Of a stretch of 64,000 nucleotides of DNA, positions 36,806 to 45,447 are shown in pieces. The DNA lies in the NCBI RefSeq assembly GCF_000188055.2, contig NZ_AEUZ02000001.1, positions 1,998,001 through 2,062,000 of the forward strand. Reading direction: 5' to 3'. Position 1 is the first letter of the stretch, and every line of letters starts with the position of its first letter. Made by a program: the position numbers and the translations under genes. The notes beneath the pieces are model-generated. The model had not been told where the DNA came from. It saw nothing but the letters and a program-made list of their open reading frames with translations, and made no database searches. The DNA comes from Streptococcus urinalis 2285-97. Lineage in GTDB: Bacteria; Bacillota; Bacilli; Lactobacillales; Streptococcaceae.

Positions 36806-37402
36806 ATGATTCGTAATAATTTAGCTAAATTGATGATTGATAGAGGAATTTCGGCTACCCAACTGTTTAATGATACTGGGATAGCACGCTCTACCATCTC
36901 AAAAATCTCAAATAACAATACAGATAAGATAAGTCTGCAAACTATTGACAAAATTTGTAACTACTTAGAAGTGAATCCTAGTGAGTTCTTTGACTTTTGG
37001 GCTTATGATGTAAGGATAAAGTGCGGTTTTAATAATTTTGAAAACCTATCAGAAGTAAAAGAATATTGGAAAACTTTCATAGAGTACTCTGAGCCGTGTT
37101 TTTTGCTAATAGAGTTTAGTAGAGGGAAAAATATAAAAAAACTTTTAGAGTATAAATTTAATTATAAGTATGAGTATGAGTATATACAGGGCATGCCTGA
37201 CCCTGACGATACTGGTTACTTAGATAACGTTGAATTAGATACTAGTGTTTCTGAAACCTCTATATTTGACACTATGCCTATCCAATTTCAGAATGAACTA
37301 GTTGAACAAGTAAAAGAATTACTCTGCAAAACTTTTGATGTTTGGGAATTTTCACCAACTATTAAACATTTAGATGTTTTTATTTTAAATAATACCGACT
37401 AA
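36806..37402 (+). CDS. CI-like XRE family repressor
   Basis: A 198-residue protein with an N-terminal HTH_XRE domain (about 1-65: RGISATQLFNDTGIARSTISKISNNNTDKISLQTIDKICNYL, given by its ends) and an uncharacterised C-terminal domain of about 130 residues. No Ala-Gly cleavage site or peptidase motif is seen, so induction probably does not use RecA autocleavage; in satellites a helper-phage protein usually lifts repression. CAAGGAGGGG precedes the ATG. Confidence 0.82.
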   Translation: MIRNNLAKLMIDRGISATQLFNDTGIARSTISKISNNNTDKISLQTIDKICNYLEVNPSEFFDFWAYDVRIKCGFNNFENLSEVKEYWKTFIEYSEPCFLLIEFSRGKNIKKLLEYKFNYKYEYEYIQGMPDPDDTGYLDNVELDTSVSETSIFDTMPIQFQNELVEQVKELLCKTFDVWEFSPTIKHLDVFILNNTD

Positions 37403-38198
37403 CCCACGCGCCAACATTTGCCAACATTTTGGCTTACAGTAGTGCTCAATTTTGGGCTTAACTATACAGGTATCCTTATCAGTCATACCCAAAATACGCT
37501 ATGATTTTCTATGATTTCACCGTATATTTACAACCGTACCTGAAACTACACTTGTTACTGAATAAGTAGCGTTTATTTCAATATTTCGCTATTTCTATAT
37601 TAAGGATTTGTAGTTAATTGCTCACATTTGCAACTATTCCCAAAAATGACAACGTTGAAACATTTGATTTACTACCATGCTATTTTGTCCGACATTTTCC
37701 AAGCAAATAACTGGTTAAGGACTTGACAAAACCTGACATATTTCCAGTACTGCTTTTTACTACATTCTTAAACTTATACACTCACATTTTCTTCCATTTC
37801 TTCTGTCCCTAAAAAGCATGAATGGTTTTATAGTCATACGCTCACAAATGCAACTAAAACAATGGTTACCGCTGTTTTAGGGACTTGCAAAAATTCATGT
37901 TTTTTCATATTGGCTACCTCAAAAAACCTCAAATATTTCCATTATGGAAACTACTAAAAATTACTAAATTCGATTGTATATAGCTTTTATTCCAACATTT
38001 TCTGATATGGAGTGCCGTTTTGTTACGTCATATACTAGGATTTTCTCGTATTTTCTAGTATTTTACGGATTTTAAATCCGAAAAACTCTAACTTGCTATC
38101 ACAATTTAGGACTACGGCTATACACTCTCATTTTCCAACAATTCATATAAACCTAGAACCTTTTTAATAATGGCTTGCCTGCTGTAGAAAGGTTTATC
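37403..38198. other. 800 bp non-coding region between repressor and integrase
   Basis: No ORF. It contains dispersed similar words: CTCACATTTGCAACT (37621), CTCACATTTTCTTCC (37781), CTCACAAATGCAACT (37841) and CTCTCATTTTCCAAC (38125), three of them preceded by TATAC or CATAC. A 22 bp repeat beginning TTTTAATAATGGCTTGCC occurs at 38162-38183 and 35634-35655. Function unknown. Confidence 0.6.
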
Positions 38199-39344
38199 AT
38201 GAATATCAAAGAAGTTATTAAAAAAAACGGTACAAAAGTGTACCGCTCAAATGTTTATTTGGGAGTAGATAGCATTACAGGAAAGAAAGTTAAAACGACT
38301 GTAACAGGGCGAACGAAAAAAGAGGTTAAAACAAAAGCCCAGCAAGCCCAAAGCAATTTCAACGCTAACGGGTCAACTGTGTTCAAAAGAGTAGAAGTTA
38401 CCACATACAAGGAACTTACTGATTTATGGTTAGAAAATTATCAAATGACGGTTAAACCTCAAACACTCGTAAACACGCACCAATTTTTGAGGAACCATAT
38501 TTTACCTGTATTTGGTGATATGCAACTAGATAAGATACATATAGCACACATACAAAGTTGGGTAAACAAGCTAGCTTTCAAGATTGTTAATTATGGGGTG
38601 GCTGCCTCAATCAACAAACGTATCTTACAATATGGGGTTAGTATGCAATTGATACCGTTCAACCCTGCGCGTGAGGTTATTCTACCCAGACCACAAAAGG
38701 CAGGCGCTAACCGTATCAAATTTATCGATAAGGAAGATTTGAAAACATTCCTAGACTACATGGAACGACTAGCACCCACCGCCTACAACTATTACTATGA
38801 TAGTGTACTGTATAAACTGTTACTTGCTACTGGTTGCCGATATGGAGAGGTGGTAGCTCTTGAATGGTCTGATATTGATTTTGACAATGCAACTATCAAC
38901 ATTACCAAGACTTACAACCGAATTGTAAAACAGGTTGGCACACCTAAAAGCAAAGCAGGTATCAGAACTATCAGCATAGATAATAAAACTATTCTCATGC
39001 TCAAACAGTACAGGAACAGACAACGCCAAGCATTTATGGAGATTGGTGCGCCTGCTCCTGCCTTGGTATTCTCTACAACGATATCAAAATACCCAAACAG
39101 TGACGCCAGAACCAAGTCACTTAGACACCGTTGTAAAGAAGCAGGTATACCACAATTTACGTTTCACGCTTTCAGACACACACACGCTAGTTTATTGCTC
39201 AATGCTGGAATTGGCTATAAAGAATTACAACACCGCCTAGGACATGCAACGTTAGCCATGACTATGGATACTTATAGCCATTTATCAAAAGAGAAAGAAA
39301 AAGAGGCGGTACTATATTATGAAAAAGCTCTCCAAAATTTGTAA
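38199..39344 (+). CDS. int: Tyrosine integrase of the island
   Basis: A 381-residue phage-type integrase with the N-terminal arm-binding domain (VYRSNVYLGVDSITGKKVKTTVTGRTKKEV, given by its ends), a SAM-like core-binding domain (about 75-155) and the catalytic domain with Arg in ATGCRYGEVVALEWSDID, HAFRHTHAS and the nucleophile region LGHATLAMTMDTYSH. The frame is open from 38175, but the ATG at 38199 (MNIKEVIKKNG) has AAAGG upstream. Its stop codon abuts the right arm repeat, 87 bp from the core repeat, as expected for the enzyme that put the island into tyrS. Confidence 0.93.
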   Translation: MNIKEVIKKNGTKVYRSNVYLGVDSITGKKVKTTVTGRTKKEVKTKAQQAQSNFNANGSTVFKRVEVTTYKELTDLWLENYQMTVKPQTLVNTHQFLRNHILPVFGDMQLDKIHIAHIQSWVNKLAFKIVNYGVAASINKRILQYGVSMQLIPFNPAREVILPRPQKAGANRIKFIDKEDLKTFLDYMERLAPTAYNYYYDSVLYKLLLATGCRYGEVVALEWSDIDFDNATINITKTYNRIVKQVGTPKSKAGIRTISIDNKTILMLKQYRNRQRQAFMEIGAPAPALVFSTTISKYPNSDARTKSLRHRCKEAGIPQFTFHAFRHTHASLLLNAGIGYKELQHRLGHATLAMTMDTYSHLSKEKEKEAVLYYEKALQNL

Positions 39345-39369
39345 AAGTCCACAAAAAGGGGAGTAAATT
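39343..39369 (+). repeat. Integrase arm-type direct repeat, right
   Basis: Perfect 27 bp copy of 29200-29226, overlapping the last bases of the integrase gene. Confidence 0.75.
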
Positions 39370-39430
39370 CAAAACAATAGACCTAAAAACACCCTTCAAA
39401 CGTTGATATTATAGGCTTTTAGATAGCAAA

Positions 39431-39464
39431 TAAGAAAAAATATTTTGTATTAACATTTGAATAA
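39431..39464 (+). pseudogene. Displaced host tyrS 3' end (attachment core)
   Basis: The 19 bp core repeat is followed by codons that continue KKKYFVLTFE and a stop. This is the original tail of tyrS, displaced by island integration. Confidence 0.8.
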
Positions 39465-39491
39465 ATGTTAATCAAGCTAAATCAGATAAAC

Positions 39492-39526
39492 AAAAAAGAC
39501 CAAGTCAATTGGTCTTTTTATTTTTT
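39492..39526 (-). terminator. Terminator of adcRCB
   Basis: Stem AAAGACCAA/TTGGTCTTT with A and T tracts, just after the adcB stop. It may also have terminated native tyrS. Confidence 0.8.
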
Positions 39527-40330
39527 AATAAGTTTATTGAAAATGGCTACTAATATAAATATACTAATGAAAATCATTGTAATCGTCGCACTTGCGGGCG
39601 TTTCCCAATAATAAGACATAAAAATCCCGGTAACCATACCCACAAAACCAATTAGGATACCTAAGAAAATAACAGATTTAAAGTTTTTTCCAATCCGCAT
39701 GGCAATACTTGCTGGTAAAACCATAATGGTAGATACCAACAATGCCCCCGCTGCAGGAATGGTAAGTGCAATAGCAACACCTGTCACAATGTTAAAGAGA
39801 ACAGACATCATTCTGACTGGTAAACCATCTACAAATGCCGTATCTTCATCAAAGGTTAATATATACATTGGTCGGATAAAAAGTAAAGTTAACACCAGAA
39901 CAATAATCGCAATCACAAATAATGCAATGACTTGTTCCATACTAATAGTAATGATGGAACCAAAAAGATATTGCTCTAAGCTCATACTGCTATTACTTTT
40001 TGATTTACTCATAATGATAAGTGATAGCGCGAGCCCAAGTGACATCAAAATAGCAGTCGAAATTTCCATGTAGTGCTTATAAACCACACGCAAATATTCA
40101 AGTAAAACAGCAGCTAACACCACAACAATAATGGTTGTCCAAGTCGGTGATACCCCGAATAAAATTCCTAAAGCAACACCAGCAAGAGAAACGTGACTCA
40201 ATGTATCACTCATTAGGCTTTGTCTTCTCAAAATGAGAAAAATACCTAAAATAGGCGCGAACACACTAATAGCAATGACTGATAGTACCGCTCTTTGCAT
40301 AAAATCATAAAAAAGGATGTCAAGAAACAT
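39518..40330 (-). CDS. adcB: Zinc ABC transporter permease
   Basis: A 270-residue ABC-3 family membrane permease with about eight hydrophobic segments. It contains the [19 protein letters not shown] segment that contacts the ATPase. The frame is open to 40357, but GGAAGGAG upstream of the ATG at 40330 ([10 protein letters not shown]) defines the start. It overlaps the end of adcC by 11 bp. The substrate-binding lipoprotein AdcA is not encoded here, as in other streptococci where it is elsewhere. Confidence 0.93.
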   Translation of the reverse strand: MFLDILFYDFMQRAVLSVIAISVFAPILGIFLILRRQSLMSDTLSHVSLAGVALGILFGVSPTWTTIIVVVLAAVLLEYLRVVYKHYMEISTAILMSLGLALSLIIMSKSKSNSSMSLEQYLFGSIITISMEQVIALFVIAIIVLVLTLLFIRPMYILTFDEDTAFVDGLPVRMMSVLFNIVTGVAIALTIPAAGALLVSTIMVLPASIAMRIGKNFKSVIFLGILIGFVGMVTGIFMSYYWETPASATITMIFISIFILVAIFNKLIKK

Positions 40331-41030
40331 GGTTCTCTCCTTCCTTATCATTTTCATGAATATTGAAACAACGCCAAGGAAGTGTTTGATTTCGAACTAG
40401 GTGAATATTACGGTCGGCATAGTCTTTGACTTCCTCTGGATCGTGAGTGATCATCAATACTGACTTTCCATGTTTGTGAGCATTATGATGCATTAATTCA
40501 TAAAACTTTTCTGTAGTTCCAGCATCCATACCTGTAGTTGGTTCATCTAAAACAAAAATATCAGGATCTGAAGCAAACATGCGTGCAATTACGGCGCGCT
40601 GTTTTTGCCCACCTGATAGACTTCCAATACGTTTATGACGATTGTCCCACATTCCTACTGATTCTATACTAGCTTTGATATGTTCTTCATCATGTTTTGT
40701 TAGACGTCTAAACCAACCATTTCTTGGATAACGGCCCGACTTCACAAATTCATAAACTGTTGAAGGAAAACCGGCATTAAAACTAGCTATTTGTTGTGGG
40801 AGATAAGCTATTCTAAGTTTTTTCCCTTTACTATTTACCTTTGAAATTGTTACTTTTCCAATTTTAGGCGTTAATATTCCTAAAGTCGCTTTGATTAATG
40901 TTGATTTAGCAGCACCATTTTCACCAGTCATGGTAACAAATTCACCGCTATTAATATGATAAGTAATATTTTCGAGAACTGGCTCTGTGTCATATTGAAA
41001 AGCCAATCCTTCGACTGAAATATATCTCAT
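40320..41030 (-). CDS. adcC: Zinc ABC transporter ATP-binding protein
   Basis: A 236-residue ABC ATPase with Walker [10 protein letters not shown] (about 38-46), signature LSGGQKQR (about 139) and Walker [10 protein letters not shown]. It powers AdcB for zinc import. Translation is probably coupled to adcR (3 bp apart) and adcB (overlap). Confidence 0.94.
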   Translation of the reverse strand: MRYISVEGLAFQYDTEPVLENITYHINSGEFVTMTGENGAAKSTLIKATLGILTPKIGKVTISKVNSKGKKLRIAYLPQQIASFNAGFPSTVYEFVKSGRYPRNGWFRRLTKHDEEHIKASIESVGMWDNRHKRIGSLSGGQKQRAVIARMFASDPDIFVLDEPTTGMDAGTTEKFYELMHHNAHKHGKSVLMITHDPEEVKDYADRNIHLVRNQTLPWRCFNIHENDKEGENHVS

Positions 41031-41033
41031 TAT

Positions 41034-41477
41034 TTACCTTTCTAACTCGTTTGCAAAAACAGTTAAAAAGCGTTCTATTGTTGCCTGTTCTTCTTTAGAA
41101 AAACCATCTAAAATCTGATGATAGACTTTTAAGGTCGCATCATGATGGTGAGTATGTTCCTCAGCAATTGGCTGTGCCAAATCAGTTAATTCAAAGTAAG
41201 TTACACGCGCATCTTCTGTATCTTTTTGTGATGCCAACATACCTTGTTTAATTAAACTTTTGATAGCTTTTGTCACAGCAGCTTGACTAACGTTTAAACG
41301 TTTTGCCAAATCGGAATTAGTCAACTGCTCTTTTGATAACAACATTAATATATGTTCTTGAGTATTTGTCAATTTGACATCACTCTGACATGAACCAAAT
41401 AATAGTTCCGTTTTATTCTCAGCTTTTAATAAAATCTGATTCACTAAATGATCTAATTGCTTTTCTAAATGACTCAT
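41034..41477 (-). CDS. adcR: Zinc-responsive MarR family repressor
   Basis: A 147-residue winged-helix repressor. The zinc ligands known from S. pneumoniae AdcR are all at the same positions: E24, C30, E41, H42, H108 and H112. With zinc bound it represses its own operon through the operator upstream. First gene of adcRCB. Confidence 0.95.
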   Translation of the reverse strand: MSHLEKQLDHLVNQILLKAENKTELLFGSCQSDVKLTNTQEHILMLLSKEQLTNSDLAKRLNVSQAAVTKAIKSLIKQGMLASQKDTEDARVTYFELTDLAQPIAEEHTHHHDATLKVYHQILDGFSKEEQATIERFLTVFANELER

Positions 41478-41492
41478 AAAACGCCTCTTTCA

Positions 41493-41509
41493 TTAACCAG
41501 TTAATTATA
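41493..41509 (-). promoter_or_regulatory. AdcR operator overlapping -10
   Basis: TTAACCAGTTAA (41493-41504) matches the AdcR consensus TTAACYRGTTAA. It abuts and overlaps the TATAAT element (41504-41509, minus strand) of adcR, so binding would block RNA polymerase. Confidence 0.9.
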
Positions 41510-41544
41510 CCATTTACCCTATAAAGAATCAATGATAACTAGTT

Positions 41545-42393
41545 CTATAAACTTCTCACTTTATACACTTCTTTACAAAAACCTCTCATGCTATTGACAA
41601 CACGATCTGCTTTTTTTTCAGTCTGACAAATACCAAAAACAGTTGGACCACTCCCTGACATTAAAGCAATATCTGCTCCTGATTTTGTCATTCTATCTTT
41701 TAATTTTTGAATAAATGGTTTCCTATTTATTGAAATATCTTCCAACGAATTTCCCATATAAGACAACATCTCTTGGTATTGATTTGACTCAATAGCATTT
41801 ATAAGAGAGATAATATCAACATGACTAATTGACTCACAATCTATCTCTGGAAAAATGGTACGAGTTGAAATCCCAAAATTAGGTTTCACCAAAACAACCC
41901 AAAATGACGGACTCTTTTTCAGATGAGAGACAACATCTCCCATACCTGATACATGGGCCATTCCACCAAATAAACAATAAGGAACATCACTGCCAATTTG
42001 TTTAGCTATCGCTACCATTTCATCATCAGTCATTTTGAGATTCCAAAGTTGGTCAAAAGCACGAATAGCAGCTGCAGCATCCGTTGACCCACCACCTAAT
42101 CCTGCACAAACTGGAATCTTCTTTTCAAGATAAATAGACGCACCACCTTTTATACCATACTTATCTTGAATTAATTTTGCTGCTTTTAAAACATCATTAT
42201 TTTCATTTGTGGGGATGCGATGATCATTTGATTCAAAAATAAATTGGTCATCTTCTCTTGTTTCTATTGTGACATAATCATTTAAATCAATACTTGTCAT
42301 CACCATAGATAAATCATGATAACCATCGGGTCTTTTGCATATGACATCTAGACCAAGATTTATCTTTGCAGGTGCTTTCTCAATCACTTTCAT
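41545..42393 (-). CDS. ispE: 4-diphosphocytidyl-2-C-methyl-D-erythritol kinase (IspE family)
   Basis: A 282-residue GHMP kinase with KAPAKINLGLDV at the N-terminus, the phosphate-binding loop PVCAGLGGGSTDAAAA (about 92-107) and C-terminal SGSGPTVFG. Family length is about 283. The open frame extends 78 bp further upstream, but MKVIEKAPAK at 42393 is the standard start. Streptococci lack the rest of the MEP pathway and use mevalonate, so the in vivo substrate of this conserved homologue is uncertain. Confidence 0.9.
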   Translation of the reverse strand: MKVIEKAPAKINLGLDVICKRPDGYHDLSMVMTSIDLNDYVTIETREDDQFIFESNDHRIPTNENNDVLKAAKLIQDKYGIKGGASIYLEKKIPVCAGLGGGSTDAAAAIRAFDQLWNLKMTDDEMVAIAKQIGSDVPYCLFGGMAHVSGMGDVVSHLKKSPSFWVVLVKPNFGISTRTIFPEIDCESISHVDIISLINAIESNQYQEMLSYMGNSLEDISINRKPFIQKLKDRMTKSGADIALMSGSGPTVFGICQTEKKADRVVNSMRGFCKEVYKVRSL

Positions 42394-42690
42394 ACCGACT
42401 AAAGATCCTTTACATTTTTTTATTATTATAACAAAAAAGAAAGGGAATTGTCTAAAAATAATAAAATTCAATAAACCTTATGATTTAAAGCTTATTTACA
42501 ACTTTAATAGACTTTTGTTTTTGTGTTTCTAATAAAATGAGAAATACAAAAAGCTAGAGTTTTAGTGATGTCAAAAAAGAAACTTTCACTTGGAAATATG
42601 ATCTTTTTTTCAATATCTAATGACTATTTCTAGCAATCAAACTGATAATACGGTAAAATAATAGTTAAAAGTAACTAGGGAGAATGATTG

Positions 42691-43674
42691 ATGTCATCAT
42701 ACTGGAGCAAATATCCTGAAATTGAACATAATATAATAGAAGTTGAAACTCTTATCAAAAATAGGGTACATGTCAGAAATCCAGAAATTGAAGAAGCAAT
42801 CATCTCATTAAATCGTTCTGGTGGGAAAAAGCTACGACCTGCTTTTTTCTTTTTCTTCTCAAAATTTGGGGACAATAATAAAGATCAAGATCACAGCAAA
42901 TTAGTGAAGATAGCAGCATCGTTAGAAATCCTTCATATGGCTACACTCATCCATGATGATGTCATTGATGATTCTCCACTGAGAAGAGGTCAAAAGACAG
43001 TTCAGACACAATTTGGAAAAGATATTGCTGTTTATACTGGTGATCTTCTATTTACTATCTTTTTTGAACTGATTTTAGAAGCTACTAATGATTTTGAATA
43101 CATGGCTATTAACTCAAAAGCCATGAAAAAAATTCTTCTTGGTGAATTAGATCAAATGCACCTTTACCATAATCAAAACCAGACTATCAGAGATTATCTT
43201 CGAGCCATTTCTGGAAAGACTGCAGAATTATTTAAACTTTCTGCCAGAGAAGGAGCTCATTTTGGTGGTGCAAATCAAGAAATCGTCAGACTTTCTGGTA
43301 AAATTGGTTACTACATTGGTATGGCTTTCCAAATTCTAGATGATATTTTAGACTATACTGCTGATGAAAAAGAACTAAATAAACCTGTTTTAGAAGATCT
43401 AGATAAAGGGGTTTACAGCCTACCATTACTTTTAGCCATGAAAAAAGAACCAGAACTTTTTAAAGCTATTTTAAATAAAAAAGAAAAAATTACTAAAGAA
43501 GATAAACAAAAAGTCGCTCAAATGGTTATCAGTCAGGATGGCGTTGAAATAGCGCGTGACATTGCCAAACGTTACACTCAAAAAGCCATCTCAGCCATTC
43601 AAGAATTGCCAAAGTCAAAAAATCAAAAACAATTGTTACAATTAACCAAGCAATTACTAAAAAGAACAATCTAA
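42691..43674 (+). CDS. Polyprenyl diphosphate synthase
   Basis: A 327-residue all-helical trans-prenyltransferase with both Asp-rich motifs: LIHDDVIDDSPLRRG (about 87-101) and FQILDDILDY (about 211-220). It makes the long-chain prenyl diphosphate used by MenA for the quinone side chain. A TTG one codon earlier is possible, but the ATG at 42691 has better spacing to AGGGAG. It lies convergent to cydCD at the edge of the respiratory block, as in S. agalactiae. Confidence 0.88.
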   Translation: MSSYWSKYPEIEHNIIEVETLIKNRVHVRNPEIEEAIISLNRSGGKKLRPAFFFFFSKFGDNNKDQDHSKLVKIAASLEILHMATLIHDDVIDDSPLRRGQKTVQTQFGKDIAVYTGDLLFTIFFELILEATNDFEYMAINSKAMKKILLGELDQMHLYHNQNQTIRDYLRAISGKTAELFKLSAREGAHFGGANQEIVRLSGKIGYYIGMAFQILDDILDYTADEKELNKPVLEDLDKGVYSLPLLLAMKKEPELFKAILNKKEKITKEDKQKVAQMVISQDGVEIARDIAKRYTQKAISAIQELPKSKNQKQLLQLTKQLLKRTI

Positions 43675-43700
43675 AAAAGCCTGATATTCAGGCTTTTTTT
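43673..43700 (+). terminator. Bidirectional terminator between prenyl synthase and cydC
   Basis: Stem AAAAAAGCCTGA/TCAGGCTTTTTT serving both convergent genes. Confidence 0.85.
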
Positions 43701-45447
43701 AGATTTCTCCGTCATCAACTGCTTTTAAATGTCTATATCGTGGGTTAGTCTCACTCAGTTCAACTGGTGAACCTGACATCTCAAGTTGACCATTTTCAAT
43801 AAAAATAACTCTATCTGCGTACTCAACGCCTTTAAGATGATGGGTTATCCATATTAAGGTTTTATCTTTTAATACTTCCATAAATGTCTTTAATAATTCA
43901 ACTTCTGTAACAGGGTCAAGACCAACTGTAGGTTCATCCAGTAAGATAATCGGACTATCTTTTAACAAGATGCGAGCTAAAGCTAAGCGATGTCTTTCAC
44001 CACCGGAAAAACGCATACCTGCTTCATCAACCATAGTATTGAGACCATGAGGTAATTGTTGAACCATTTTTTTTAGGCCTACACGTTCTAATACTTCCCA
44101 AACTTCTTCGACAGAAGCATCTGAGCGTCCAATCCTAATATTATTTAACAAACTTGAGTTAAAGAGATAAGGTGCTTGTTGAATCACTCCAATATAATCT
44201 GAAATAGTATCAGATAAGTCTTTTGTTTCAATACCACCAAGCTTTATTTGCCCTTTAGTGGGAAGCAAATCCCCTCTAATCAAAGTTGCTAATGTGCTCT
44301 TACCAGATCCACTTCTACCTAATATAGCAAGTTTTTCACCTTGTTGGATGTCAAGGTTTATACCTTTTAAGATTTCTTTTCCATCCTTTTCAAATTGAAA
44401 ATACAGATTACTAATTTGAAGTTTTAGAGAAGCATCGGGGATTAAAGCAGTCATTTCTTGATTCTTAAAATCTGGCAACTCATTAAGTCTTTCCAGCGAG
44501 TCTGCATAAGTATTTGTCTCTTGACTTGCTGCAGAAAGGCCTGAAAATGCATCAGCTAAAGGAAATATTGCTAAAACAAAAGCTGCAATCCAATTGGCAT
44601 CACCACCATGATGTCCAACAAAACGAAAACTTGCCCAGATGATTGTTAGTACAGCTAACGAACCAAAACAGAATTCTACAAGAAAAGCGCGTTTATTATT
44701 GAAATTTCTGAGTTTAGACTGAACCTTTAACAACTCTTCTTCTGCTGTTTCATGTAAAGCCACATAGTCTTGACCTCTTTGGCTAAAAATCCAATCCGAA
44801 ATTCCTAGCACATTGTCTGTTAAATCTGTATATAGTTCATTTTTTATCATTTTTTCTCTCTTTTGGCGGGCACCATTTACCAATACCGACCATAATGGAA
44901 AGGCTAATAAAAATAACAAAAAATAACAGAACGTAAGCAGTGCATAAGGTAGCGAAACAAAGCCAACACTGATTACAATAAAGATATAAAGTAACCAAGC
45001 GATAAAGGTAGGAAAAATAGTCCGAAGGTATAGATTTTGGATATGATTAATATCTTCAGATAAAAGTCCCATAATATCGCCTAAACGATAATCACGTTTT
45101 ATGAAAATAGCATCTTTTTCTAACGTTTCATATAATTTCAAACGTAGTTTAGAAGTCATTTTTAAAACCCAATTGTGACTGGTTAATCGCTCTAAATAAT
45201 GAAAAACAGGACGTCCGATACCAAATGCTCGTGTCAGTACAATGGGCACATAGACCAGCAAGATATTACTTGGTAGAGCAGCTGATTTACTGATCAGAAA
45301 GCCAGAATTAAACATGAGTGCACCTGCACAAAAGAAAGTTAGAAAACCTAATAATAAAGCTAATATAAGTGTCGCTTTATATTGTTTTAGAAATGGTTTC
45401 ACCCATTGATCATGTTTCAATTGTTTGAATAATGGAATTTTACTCAT
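43699..45447 (-). CDS. cydC: ABC exporter subunit CydC (cytochrome bd assembly)
   Basis: A 582-residue half-transporter: six membrane segments in the N-terminal 300 residues and an ATPase domain with Walker A GRSGSGKSTL (about 365), signature SGGERHRLALARIL and Walker B ILLDEPT. CydCD exports cysteine/glutathione and is needed for haem d assembly of cytochrome bd. The ATG at 45447 has GGGAGG upstream and overlaps the end of the previous gene by 8 bp. Confidence 0.93.
   Translation of the reverse strand: MSKIPLFKQLKHDQWVKPFLKQYKATLILALLLGFLTFFCAGALMFNSGFLISKSAALPSNILLVYVPIVLTRAFGIGRPVFHYLERLTSHNWVLKMTSKLRLKLYETLEKDAIFIKRDYRLGDIMGLLSEDINHIQNLYLRTIFPTFIAWLLYIFIVISVGFVSLPYALLTFCYFLLFLLAFPLWSVLVNGARQKREKMIKNELYTDLTDNVLGISDWIFSQRGQDYVALHETAEEELLKVQSKLRNFNNKRAFLVEFCFGSLAVLTIIWASFRFVGHHGGDANWIAAFVLAIFPLADAFSGLSAASQETNTYADSLERLNELPDFKNQEMTALIPDASLKLQISNLYFQFEKDGKEILKGINLDIQQGEKLAILGRSGSGKSTLATLIRGDLLPTKGQIKLGGIETKDLSDTISDYIGVIQQAPYLFNSSLLNNIRIGRSDASVEEVWEVLERVGLKKMVQQLPHGLNTMVDEAGMRFSGGERHRLALARILLKDSPIILLDEPTVGLDPVTEVELLKTFMEVLKDKTLIWITHHLKGVEYADRVIFIENGQLEMSGSPVELSETNPRYRHLKAVDDGEI

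Larger units (their letters stand above)
29079..39449. mobile_element. 10.4 kb satellite island (PICI/SaPI-like) in tyrS
   Basis: Bounded by a perfect 19 bp direct repeat TAAGAAAAAATATTTTGTA (29079-29097 and 39431-39449) inside the tyrS 3' end. It contains a tyrosine integrase at the right end, a divergent CI/Cro-type regulator pair, an antirepressor-like protein, small ORFs, a MerR-type HTH, a primase-helicase with iteron origin and an ArpU-like late regulator. No capsid, tail, lysis or conjugation gene is present. Content and order match a phage satellite, although no terminase small subunit is recognised, so an integrative replicating element of another kind is possible. Confidence 0.85.

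Noticed and set aside
37403..38198. CRISPR array in the repeated region between repressor and integrase
   Set aside because: The similar words are only about 15 bp, imperfect and irregularly spaced; there are no cas genes.
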